Origin: Streptococcus sanguinis
GTDB lineage: Bacteria; Bacillota; Bacilli; Lactobacillales; Streptococcaceae
Reading direction: 5' to 3'
DNA length: 44,445 nucleotides
Assembly (NCBI RefSeq): GCF_003943655.1
Contig: NZ_RJMM01000006.1
Span: forward strand, 11,603 to 56,047
In this document: piece by piece, positions 16,008 through 22,828 of the stretch
How the letters are laid out: each line of letters starts with the position of its first letter
Position numbering within the stretch: the first letter of the stretch is position 1
Position numbers and translations under genes: made by a program
Notes under the pieces: generated by a model
The model's database searches: none
The model's input: the letters and a program-made list of their open reading frames with translations, nothing else
Told to the model about the DNA's origin: nothing

Positions 16008-16636
16008 TTATGTATTTTGGATAGAAAATCTAACTATCTGATGATTTTGAACAATGACTTCATATTCACCAAATCCAGAATGTTTACTATTTTTTCCGAC
16101 ACTAATAGCCATAAGATAGCGAGCATTTGGTAGCTTAGTTAAATCTAGCTGTTCTTGTAAAATCTGTTTGATTTTATCATCATTCTTCTGGTCTTGACCA
16201 ATACTAATGATAGTTCCATCTTCCTGCTCCACGTTCAAAGTTACCTTCACTTCGATGGCAAGAGCCTCTTTTTTCCAACATATCAGAAATAGGGATTGGA
16301 TACAAGCCTTGCAAAGACTGGCCTTCTTCCAGATTCTTTTTTATAAGAGCCTTGGACAGCCAGCTCCATTTTATCTTTCGGAACTTGCGAAAAAACTCCC
16401 CACATGTCTGTGAAACTCAGAAACATAGAGACAAGAGCTAATAAAACAATGATTACCACACTAGATAGAAAACAACCTAAGACACCGAAACCTATTTTAT
16501 GTTTGGTATTCTTTACTAGTGCCTGATTTTCACCATTATTATGAAAAACAAGAGGATGTTGAGAACGACTTTTGCGTCTAGTAAATAGAATAAGTGATAT
16601 TGATAATACTAGTAAAATGAAAAATATTAAAAACAT
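16008..16636 (-). pseudogene. membrane-anchored protein of unknown function, two frameshifts
   Basis: Two open frames (16283-16636, 117 codons; 16008-16250, 80 codons) and the stretch between become one frame if one base is removed from each of two A6 runs (16337-16342 and 16269-16274, T6 on the plus strand). The rebuilt protein has 208 residues: a first helix at 1-18, a second at about 48-72 (GFGVLGCFLSSVVIIVLLAL), then a hydrophilic domain, joined as SYKKNLEEGQSLQGLYPIPI and MLEKEALAIEVKVTLNVEQ. The second piece has no start with a ribosome binding site, which argues against a separate gene. The first ATG follows AAGGAAG and overlaps the oxidoreductase gene. No family recognised. Confidence 0.65.
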
Positions 16637-17745
16637 TTATCTTCCTTAAGCGCCTTCTTCTTCACATACCGCTCAATAGGATAGTCAGCTGGATTCAGAA
16701 ACCCTGCTTCTCCTAAAGCCATCTGGGCCAATTGGCGTCCGATAAGCGGGCCAGTTGTCAGACCAGAAGAGCCTAATCCGCTGGCAGCGTAGACATGCGG
16801 TAAGTCTGGAACAGCTCCAAAGAAAGGTGCAAAGTCGCTGGTATAAGCCCGTGTTCCCACGCGCTCACCTAAAATCTCTGTAGTAGCCAACCTCGGCAAG
16901 TAAGTTTCCGCTTCTTGCTGCAACTGATTCAGTACCATCTTATCTACCGTCAAATCAAAGCCCTGATCATTTTCATGACTGGCCCCGACACTAACTTTGC
17001 CCGCCAGAAAGGGAATGATATCCAGCTCGCCCTCAGGCATAACCACAGGGTAGTCATCCGTTTGGTCAGCCAGTTTAAAATCACGTAGCTGTCCCTTTTG
17101 CGGCCGAACATCTGTCTTATAGCCCAGTGGCTGCAAGATTTCTCCTAGCCAAGCACCCACAGCTAAGATGACACAGTCAAAGCTGCGTCCGTCCACAAAA
17201 AGTTGCTCTCCATCTACTGTCAAGCTTGCCTTTTTCTCAACCAACTCTGCCTTGCTTGCTTTCACAAGCGTCTCCGTCAAAAGTGCTCCCTCCACACGGG
17301 CACCACCGGAAGCATAAAGAAGCCGCTCAAAGCCTTGCAAGTCTGGAAATTTCTCATGGGCTTCCTGAAGGCTGAGAAGACTCAAGTCCCCTATTAAGGG
17401 CGACTCTTCCCGACGATTAGCAGCCAAATCATAAAGTTCCTGCAGCTTGCTCTCGTCCCTTTTCAGCAGATAAACACCTGTCTGTTGGTAAAAGTCTGTC
17501 TGGATCCCAGCCGCTTTCAGATCCGCAATCAAGACCTGATAAAAATCAGCGCCCCGACGCGCCATCCTGTACCAAGCCTTGTTGCGACGCTTGGAGAACC
17601 AAGGACTGATGATGCCAGCTGCTGCCTTGGTTGCCTGCCCCTTGCCGTCATCAAAGACAGTCACCTCCACATCTGGTGATTTGGACAGATAGTAAGCCGC
17701 TGTTGAACCGACAATCCCAGCACCAATTACTGCTACTTTTTTCAT
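16627..17745 (-). CDS. DadA-like FAD-dependent amino acid oxidoreductase
   Basis: This protein starts MKKVAVIGAGIVGSTAAYYL, the GxGxxG Rossmann motif for FAD, and shows GIISPWFSKRRNKAWYRMAR, then CVILAVGAWLGEILQPLG and the closing YAASGLGSSGLTTGPLIGRQLA. These are features of the DAO/DadA family (D-amino acid dehydrogenase or glycine oxidase). The substrate is not determined. The frame is open from a TTG at 17760, but GAGGGAG precedes the ATG at 17745, giving 372 residues. It follows nif3 and trmK, an arrangement also known from pneumococcus, and overlaps the broken gene downstream by 10 bases. Confidence 0.8.
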   Translation of the reverse strand: MKKVAVIGAGIVGSTAAYYLSKSPDVEVTVFDDGKGQATKAAAGIISPWFSKRRNKAWYRMARRGADFYQVLIADLKAAGIQTDFYQQTGVYLLKRDESKLQELYDLAANRREESPLIGDLSLLSLQEAHEKFPDLQGFERLLYASGGARVEGALLTETLVKASKAELVEKKASLTVDGEQLFVDGRSFDCVILAVGAWLGEILQPLGYKTDVRPQKGQLRDFKLADQTDDYPVVMPEGELDIIPFLAGKVSVGASHENDQGFDLTVDKMVLNQLQQEAETYLPRLATTEILGERVGTRAYTSDFAPFFGAVPDLPHVYAASGLGSSGLTTGPLIGRQLAQMALGEAGFLNPADYPIERYVKKKALKEDKCF

Positions 17746-17756
17746 GTCGCTCCCTC

Positions 17757-18554
17757 TCAAATATGTCGGAAAGGATTGGTCGAAGCCTGACTAGCCAGAA
17801 TCTCAATCCCCCATCCCTCTTCTGCCTTCCAAGTATCAAGCTTTTCTTTTAATTTTTCCGTAAATAGAACCTCGATATGATGTCCAGGATCCAGCGCCAA
17901 AAGTCCTTCTGTAAGCATCTCCTGACCTGTATGATAGTAAATATCACCTGTAATGTAGACCTGCGCTCCCTTGGCAATGGCCTCCAGATAAAAGGACTGA
18001 CCGCTGCCCCCACAAATAGCCACACGCTCAATCACGCGTTCGAGATCCGCTTCTTCATAAGTAACCAGACGCAAACTATCTAGTCCAAAACTTGCCTTGA
18101 CCTTAGCCGCAAAGTCCCCAAAGGTTTGAGGAGCAATCCTCCCCACGCGGCCAATACCACGTTCTGGACTCGTTTGACTGAGAAAACTTGTCTCCTCAAT
18201 ATCCAATAGCTGGCAGAACCAGTCATTAAGTCCGTCCTCCACGACATCAATATTGGTATGGCTAACATATACAGCAATATCATGCTTGATAAGGTCTAAA
18301 ATCATCCGATTTTGAGCCTTATCAGCCACTAGGTCCTTGAGCGGGCGAAAAATAGGCGCATGCTTAACAATAATCAGTCCAGCACCTGCCTCAATAGCCT
18401 CCGCCACTGTCTGCTCACGAATATCCAGTGCCACTAGAACCTTGTCCACTTCCTTATCCAAAGTTCCGATTTGCAGGCCTGAAATGTCGCCCTCCATGGA
18501 CAGTTCTTGCGGGCAATAGGCTTCATAACGGGCAATGATTTCACTTGCTAACAT
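17757..18554 (-). CDS. Nif3-like dinuclear metal centre protein
   Basis: This 265-residue protein belongs to the Nif3/DUF34 (YqfO, YbgI) family of hexameric proteins with a two-metal site. Visible ligands are IVKHAPIF (near residue 62; the H of the usual HHP motif region, here KHAP), [14 protein letters not shown] near 98 and [11 protein letters not shown] near 205. Family members are proposed to act as GTP cyclohydrolase-like or metal chaperone proteins, but the role is unsettled. AGGAGGTGCTCC precedes the ATG and lies within the end of trmK, with which it overlaps by 14 bases. Confidence 0.85.
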   Translation of the reverse strand: MLASEIIARYEAYCPQELSMEGDISGLQIGTLDKEVDKVLVALDIREQTVAEAIEAGAGLIIVKHAPIFRPLKDLVADKAQNRMILDLIKHDIAVYVSHTNIDVVEDGLNDWFCQLLDIEETSFLSQTSPERGIGRVGRIAPQTFGDFAAKVKASFGLDSLRLVTYEEADLERVIERVAICGGSGQSFYLEAIAKGAQVYITGDIYYHTGQEMLTEGLLALDPGHHIEVLFTEKLKEKLDTWKAEEGWGIEILASQASTNPFRHI

Positions 18555-19230
18555 GGAGCACCTCCTTGATACTTTCGATTTTTTGGGACATAGCAGAGCG
18601 TTCTAGCTCATTCTTTTCTGGGATATGGGCTAGAGCTCCTTCAAGTTTCTTCAGTTCTTTTTGCCACCTTAACTGAAAAGCAGGTGACTGTTGCTTCATC
18701 AGAAAAGGTCCAAAGCGCTTTTCTGGCTCTGTCAAAGTTTGCTGGCCTGCTTCAGCCACTAGAATTTCATAAAACTTCCCCGCCTCTTCTAAGACATCCT
18801 CAGCCAGCAAGCGAAAGCCGTTAGATAGCAGCCAGCTGCGGAGCTCATCCTCTCGGTTATTGGGCTGCAAAATCAAGCGGGAAATAGACCCAAGCTTAGC
18901 TCTGCTATTTTCCAAAATCTCTGAAATCAAGCGACCACCCATGCCAGCGATAACGATGGTGTCAATCTGATCTCCCGCTTCCAAAGCTGCCAGACCATTG
19001 GCCAAACGAACTTCAATCTGCTCCGTCAGCCCATGCTCTGCCACATTTTTCTGGGCAGACCGAAAAGGCCCTTCCACCACTTCTCCGGCCAGAGCCTTCT
19101 CAATCCGTCCTTGCTGAATCAGGTAAATAGGCAGATAGGCGTGATCGCTGCCAACATCCAGCAACTTTGCCCCCTCCGGCACAAAAGCAGCTACTCGCTC
19201 CAAGCGTTGGGAAATAGTCTTTTTTTGCAT
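18541..19230 (-). CDS. trmK: tRNA (adenine(22)-N1)-methyltransferase
   Basis: TrmK methylates N1 of A22 in the D-arm of tRNAs using S-adenosylmethionine. The 229-residue protein has [15 protein letters not shown] (SAM motif I, residues 19-33), the [11 protein letters not shown] motif, and [17 protein letters not shown] with the catalytic region near residue 93, then a C-terminal helical part with [13 protein letters not shown]. Its adjacency to nif3 is conserved widely in Firmicutes. An extended -10 (TGATATACT) lies 33 bases upstream. The ribosome binding site (GAGTGAGC) is weak. Confidence 0.85.
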   Translation of the reverse strand: MQKKTISQRLERVAAFVPEGAKLLDVGSDHAYLPIYLIQQGRIEKALAGEVVEGPFRSAQKNVAEHGLTEQIEVRLANGLAALEAGDQIDTIVIAGMGGRLISEILENSRAKLGSISRLILQPNNREDELRSWLLSNGFRLLAEDVLEEAGKFYEILVAEAGQQTLTEPEKRFGPFLMKQQSPAFQLRWQKELKKLEGALAHIPEKNELERSAMSQKIESIKEVLHVSK

Positions 19231-19261
19231 TGCTCACTCTTTTCTAAACATTCTTCTATTC

Positions 19262-19270
19262 AGTATATCA
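19262..19270 (-). promoter_or_regulatory. extended -10 promoter of trmK
   Basis: TGATATACT on the minus strand (TATACT at 19262-19267) lies 33 bases upstream of the trmK ATG, immediately downstream of the terminator of the preceding gene. Confidence 0.5.
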
Positions 19271-19296
19271 TTTTTAAGGGTATAAAAAAAGCAGCG

Positions 19297-19334
19297 GAGA
19301 CAAAATCAGCCTGTTGATAAACTGATTTTGTCTC
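19297..19334 (-). terminator. terminator downstream of the yghU-like gene
   Basis: GAGACAAAATCAG (19297-19309) and CTGATTTTGTCTC (19322-19334) form a perfect 13-bp stem with a 12-base loop. On the minus strand the T7 run at about 19284-19290 follows. A second, smaller hairpin, TGATGGG (19344-19350) with CCCATCA (19359-19365), stands between it and the gene. Confidence 0.85.
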
Positions 19335-19369
19335 GCCACTTGATGATGGGGTGTTCTACCCATCACTTT

Positions 19370-20158
19370 TTATTTGATTTTCTGATACTCGGCAGCTAAA
19401 CCGCGCTGAACTGCCGGACGAGCTGCAATCTTCTCCGCCCAAGCAGATAAATGTTTATAGGAGGTGGCATCCAAGAACTCAGCTGCGCCTGGGTAAAGCT
19501 TATCCTGCACCAACTGACCATACCAAGACCAGATAGCAATATCAGCAATACTGTAGTCATCTCCTGCAATATAAGATCTCTTGGCTAATTCTTTATCCAA
19601 CAAATCCAGCTGTCGCTTGGCCTCCATGGTAAAGCGGTTGATGGGATATTCTAGCTTTTCGGGAGCATAGTTAAAGAAATGACCAAATCCGCCCCCCAAG
19701 AAAGGAGCCGCTCCTGTCTGCCAGAAGAGCCAGTTGAGCACCTCAGTCCGACCAGCCAAATCTGACGGAATAAGCTTTTCAAACTTCTCTGCCAGATAAA
19801 GCAGGATATTCGCCGACTCAAAGACAGGAATCGGCTTATCAGCTGACTGATCCAACAAGGCCGGAATCTTAGAGTTGGGATTGATTTTCACAAAATCTGA
19901 GCCAAATTGGTCGCCGTCCATGATGCTGATCTTATAGAGGTCATAGGCAGCCTCTGTCACACCTGCTGCAAGTAGTTCCTCTAGCATAATCGTCACCTTG
20001 ACCCCATTAGGAGTCCCAAGTGAATAAAGCTGAAAAGGCTCTTTACCGACAGGAAGCTTCTGCTCAAAGCGCGCGCCAGCAGTAGGCTGATTGATACCTG
20101 AAAATTTTCCTTGTTCGCTATCCGCAGCAGACCAGACTTTTGGCAATTGATAGGTCAT
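19370..20158 (-). CDS. yghU: YghU-like glutathione S-transferase family protein
   Basis: This 262-residue protein is closely similar to E. coli YghU, a disulfide-bond reductase that binds two glutathiones. Shared stretches include LPVGKEPFQLYSLGTPNGVK, the VTIMLEELLA helix, FVKINPNSKIPALLD with the glutathione-binding loop, FESANILLYLAEKF, and LNWLFWQTGAAPFLGGGFGH near residue 143. Such proteins act in the cytosol on glutathione disulfides or peroxides. Streptococci of this group acquire glutathione, so the substrate is available. AAGGAGAAAAGT precedes the ATG. It may be transcribed with dnaD and metA, since only a weak hairpin lies between. Confidence 0.85.
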   Translation of the reverse strand: MTYQLPKVWSAADSEQGKFSGINQPTAGARFEQKLPVGKEPFQLYSLGTPNGVKVTIMLEELLAAGVTEAAYDLYKISIMDGDQFGSDFVKINPNSKIPALLDQSADKPIPVFESANILLYLAEKFEKLIPSDLAGRTEVLNWLFWQTGAAPFLGGGFGHFFNYAPEKLEYPINRFTMEAKRQLDLLDKELAKRSYIAGDDYSIADIAIWSWYGQLVQDKLYPGAAEFLDATSYKHLSAWAEKIAARPAVQRGLAAEYQKIK

Positions 20159-20185
20159 ACTTTTCTCCTTTTTTATAAAACCAAG

Positions 20186-20207
20186 GGCCTGTCGTATCTA
20201 ACAGGCC
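20186..20207 (-). terminator. weak hairpin between dnaD and the yghU-like gene
   Basis: GGCCTG and CAGGCC form a 6-bp stem with a 10-base loop; the minus strand continues CTTGGTTTTATAAAAA. The T-run is poor, so this may only reduce read-through. Confidence 0.5.
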
Positions 20208-20225
20208 ACTGTAAATCTAATAAAG

Positions 20226-20906
20226 TCAGTCCTTCCATAAATTCATGGCATTGAGGAAATCATCTGAAACTGTCACATTTTGAGGATTAGCTGCTTCACG
20301 TTCTTCCCGCTTGGCTTCTACCTGAGCAAGTGTGGTGATACCTTCTTTACGCCAATTGCGCAAGATAGCCTGAATATACTTCCAGTTGGCCTTGCCATTA
20401 AACACAGCCTCACGAAGGGCAGCCTTGACCAAGTCAGGATTGGTTTTGTCGTCTTGAACAGTCTTGGTCAAGTCCTCAATTTCAAAGGGTGTCAGGAGAC
20501 GGCCCAACTCCTGCTGAAAGGTCTCAACCAAATCTTTCAAGACATTCTGAGGTGCCTTTGCCACAGTCTGATGACCACTTTTGGCTGCCAGCAGTTCATC
20601 CAGCTTTTCCAAAGCCGGTGAAGCATCAAAGATAACCTCTGTCTCTCCATTCAGCTCAATGGTCTTATACTGCAAGAGACCTTTCTCCGTCAAATGGGAC
20701 ATAGAGCGATTGACTTCTGACAGGGTCTTGCCAATATGCTCCGCAATCTGACTAGGCGCCAGCTCTTCCAAGGAAGTCGTATTTTGCAGATAGAAAAACT
20801 GCCAGACCAAAAAATCATCGCTGGAATCAAAGATGTCCTTAAAATGTAAAAGAAGAGCGCTCGGGATTACTAGATTGCCCGATTTAAAAGCTGATAAATA
20901 AGTCAT
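20226..20906 (-). CDS. dnaD: DnaD-like replication initiation/restart protein
   Basis: DnaD acts with DnaB and DnaI in loading the replicative helicase at oriC and at restart sites (the PriA pathway) in Firmicutes. The 226-residue protein has an N-terminal winged-helix oligomerisation domain (residues 15-90; SQIAEHIGKTLSEVNRSMSHL) and the C-terminal DnaB_2 domain (about 125-195) with the WKYIQAILRNW motif that binds DNA. AGAGGTGAC precedes the ATG. It lies 8 bases after metA and so is in the MET-box controlled transcription unit. Confidence 0.9.
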   Translation of the reverse strand: MTYLSAFKSGNLVIPSALLLHFKDIFDSSDDFLVWQFFYLQNTTSLEELAPSQIAEHIGKTLSEVNRSMSHLTEKGLLQYKTIELNGETEVIFDASPALEKLDELLAAKSGHQTVAKAPQNVLKDLVETFQQELGRLLTPFEIEDLTKTVQDDKTNPDLVKAALREAVFNGKANWKYIQAILRNWRKEGITTLAQVEAKREEREAANPQNVTVSDDFLNAMNLWKD

Positions 20907-20914
20907 GTCACCTC

Positions 20915-21856
20915 TTATAGATAAGCAAAAAACGATACATCATTTTCAGGACTTTCCCAGTCAAAAGGCGTCTCCTGATAGACAGCATAATTGACCCAAT
21001 TGCTGAAAAAGAGTGCAGCGGCCGAACTCCAGCACAAGGCCGGTGTCGTATGGACATCATCGTTTTTAAAATAATTCTCTGGAATGTGTGGATTCTTCCC
21101 TGCCTTCAAGTCGCGGAAATACTCCTTGGATAGAGTATCGCGGTCGTATTCCATGTGACCGAAGCTATACACCTCTCGCAAGTCTCGGCTAGCCAGCACA
21201 GAGAGACCCGTATCCTCTCCATACGAGAGAATTTCCAGATTAGTCAGATTGACAATATCTTCCTTCAGAACTTCAGTATGACGGGAATGCGGCGCATAAA
21301 ACTCATCGTCAAAGCCACGAAAAAGCAGATTGCTGCTGTCAGCTGACTGGCTATAAACACCCGATAATTTGCGCGTCATCTGGTGCTTGTCAACGCCGTA
21401 GCGAGCGTAAAGTCCAGCCTGAGCTCCCCAACAGATATGCAGAGTCGAAAAGACATGGGTCTTAGACCATTCAATCACCTGCTGGAATTCTTCCCAGTAG
21501 TCCACCGCTTCAAAAGGCAGATGCTCTACCGGTGCACCAGTGATAATCAAGCCATCAAAATAGCGATTTTTAACCTCATCAAAAGTCTTATAGAAAGTCT
21601 CCATATGCTCTGCACGTGTCGTTTTAGACTGATGAGATTTCATGTAGAGGAAGTCAATAGTCAACTGCAGCGGGGTATTAGCCAAATGGCGCAGTATCTG
21701 AGTCTCTGTCACCATTTTCTGAGGCATGAGGTTGAGTACCAAAATATTCAGAGGGCGGATATCCTGATGGTCCGCCCTATCGTCATCCATGACAAAGATA
21801 TTCTCAGAACTTAAAATGTCAACAGCTGGCAGTTTCTTATCAATCTTAATTGGCAT
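20915..21856 (-). CDS. metA: homoserine O-acetyltransferase (MetA family)
   Basis: MetA acylates homoserine, the first committed step of methionine synthesis. The 313-residue protein has Cys142 ([10 protein letters not shown]), and HSRHTEV and [12 protein letters not shown] with the His and Glu of the active site. Residue 111 is Glu ([10 protein letters not shown]). In this family Glu111 goes with acetyl-CoA use and Gly111 with succinyl-CoA, so I predict acetyltransferase activity despite the common name homoserine O-succinyltransferase. AAGGAGATATTTTC precedes the ATG. The promoter overlaps two MET-boxes, giving likely control by the LysR-type MtaR/MetR with homocysteine. Confidence 0.9.
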   Translation of the reverse strand: MPIKIDKKLPAVDILSSENIFVMDDDRADHQDIRPLNILVLNLMPQKMVTETQILRHLANTPLQLTIDFLYMKSHQSKTTRAEHMETFYKTFDEVKNRYFDGLIITGAPVEHLPFEAVDYWEEFQQVIEWSKTHVFSTLHICWGAQAGLYARYGVDKHQMTRKLSGVYSQSADSSNLLFRGFDDEFYAPHSRHTEVLKEDIVNLTNLEILSYGEDTGLSVLASRDLREVYSFGHMEYDRDTLSKEYFRDLKAGKNPHIPENYFKNDDVHTTPALCWSSAAALFFSNWVNYAVYQETPFDWESPENDVSFFAYL

Positions 21857-21933
21857 GAAAATATCTCCTTCAATCGTTAGAAAGGCTTAGAAATACTTAT
21901 CCAGCCTATTCTTTGTTTATCCAATGTACTTTC

Positions 21934-21962
21934 ATTATACTGAAAGGAGATATAGTTTTCAA
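21934..21962 (-). promoter_or_regulatory. metA promoter
   Basis: TTGAAA (complement of 21957-21962), 17 bases, then TATAAT (complement of 21934-21939). Predicted transcription start near 21927 gives a leader of about 70 bases. Confidence 0.8.
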
Positions 21963-21967
21963 TTATA
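21951..21967. promoter_or_regulatory. MET-box 1 overlapping the metA -35
   Basis: TATAGTTTTCAATTATA matches 14 of 16 fixed positions of the streptococcal MET-box TATAGTTTnAAACTATA, bound by the LysR-type MtaR/MetR. Its centre is at about -32 relative to the predicted metA start, the activation site position for LysR regulators. Confidence 0.65.
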
Positions 21968-21984
21968 CTTTTTCTCTAACTAGA

Positions 21985-22001
21985 TATAGCTAGAAACTAT
22001 G
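21985..22001. promoter_or_regulatory. MET-box 2 upstream of metA
   Basis: TATAGCTAGAAACTATG matches 13 of 16 fixed MET-box positions, including the complete right half except the last base. Its centre is at about -66, the usual recognition site of a LysR-type activator. The site ends 3 bases from the apt stop codon. Confidence 0.6.
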
Positions 22002-22003
22002 TA

Positions 22004-22516
22004 TTAATAGTGCATCAGAACCTTGTAGTCGTAATCGCCGATAACTTCGCGACCCTTGAGTTCATCAAGCTCAATAAGAAAGGCGCAGCCAGCCACTACA
22101 CCGCCAAGACGCTCAATCATCTCAATCGTTGCCTTCACTGTTCCACCAGTCGCAAGAAGATCATCGACAATCAGAACGCGCTGACCTGGCTTGATAGCAT
22201 CCGCATGCATAGTCAGGGTATCTATACCATACTCTTTTTCATAGTCGGCTGAGATAACTTCACGAGGAAGCTTGCCAGGCTTGCGGACTGGAGCAAAGCC
22301 GATTCCTAACTCAAAGGCAACTGGACAGCCCACGATAAAGCCACGAGCTTCCGGTCCAACAATCATGTCAATCTTCTTATCTGTCGCATACTGAACAATC
22401 TCACGAACAGCGTAGCTATATGCATTTCCGTCAGCCATCAATGGGCTGATATCACGGAATGTCACGCCTTCCTTTGGATAATTTTCGATTGTTGCAATGT
22501 AGTCTTTTAAATTCAT
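22004..22516 (-). CDS. apt: adenine phosphoribosyltransferase
   Basis: Apt salvages adenine with PRPP to AMP. The 170-residue protein has the PRPP motif [17 protein letters not shown] near residues 119-135, the N-terminal [22 protein letters not shown] typical of the family, and the [11 protein letters not shown] region around residue 53. Length is normal. It has its own promoter and lies downstream of recJ with a 312-base gap. The ribosome binding site (GAAAGAAAG) is modest. It stands next to metA, whose upstream control region begins at the apt stop. Confidence 0.95.
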   Translation of the reverse strand: MNLKDYIATIENYPKEGVTFRDISPLMADGNAYSYAVREIVQYATDKKIDMIVGPEARGFIVGCPVAFELGIGFAPVRKPGKLPREVISADYEKEYGIDTLTMHADAIKPGQRVLIVDDLLATGGTVKATIEMIERLGGVVAGCAFLIELDELKGREVIGDYDYKVLMHY

Positions 22517-22551
22517 GATATACTTTCTTTCAAAAAAATTTTTTACTCTCT

Positions 22552-22580
22552 ATTATATCACTTTTTCATCCAAATGGTAA
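22552..22580 (-). promoter_or_regulatory. promoter of apt
   Basis: TTACCA (complement of 22575-22580), 17 bases, then TATAAT (complement of 22552-22557), extended by an upstream TG (TGATATAAT). Confidence 0.65.
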
Positions 22581-22828
22581 CAGAAAAACTTACTTTTTAA
22601 GCCTATCTATTATTTACATAGAAAAGCCAATTTCACATTCATTTAAGGTAAATCTCACGAAAGTTAAAATCCTTTCCATCAAGTGGAAAGGATTAGATTG
22701 TTTCATAGAAGATGAGATGATTTCAAATCTATCGAACAGAGAGAAAAAATTCAGTTTTGACGCTCAGGATAATTTCATTCATCTAAAATGTTCTCCTTTG
22801 CAAGACTTAGGCTTAGTCTGGTACCATC
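22581..22828. other. non-coding gap between recJ and apt
   Basis: This part of the 312-base gap holds the recJ terminator (22668-22694) and no convincing gene. A minus-strand ATG at 22782 with AAAGGAG upstream starts a 17-codon peptide (MNEIILSVKTEFFLSVR, 22729-22782); this is too short to support. The remainder is AT-rich without repeats. Confidence 0.4.
22668..22694 (-). terminator. terminator between recJ and apt
   Basis: AATCCTTTCC and GGAAAGGATT form a perfect 10-bp stem with a 7-base loop; TTTTAAC follows on the minus strand. It lies 135 bases after the recJ stop. Confidence 0.65.

Noticed and set aside
16269..16342. Programmed -1 frameshifting at AAAAAAG sites
   Set aside because: The sites look slippery, but both junctions need a +1 shift (skipping a base) to restore the frame, and no stimulatory structure is evident. 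Mutation, sequence error or transcription slippage fits better.
19297..19365. Two adjacent hairpins as a possible mobile repeat
   Set aside because: They stand directly after a gene and end in a T7 run, so a tandem terminator explains them.
22729..22782. 17-codon minus-strand peptide with AAAGGAG upstream, in the recJ-apt gap
   Set aside because: Too short and without recognisable features; a single good ribosome binding site is expected by chance in AT-rich DNA.
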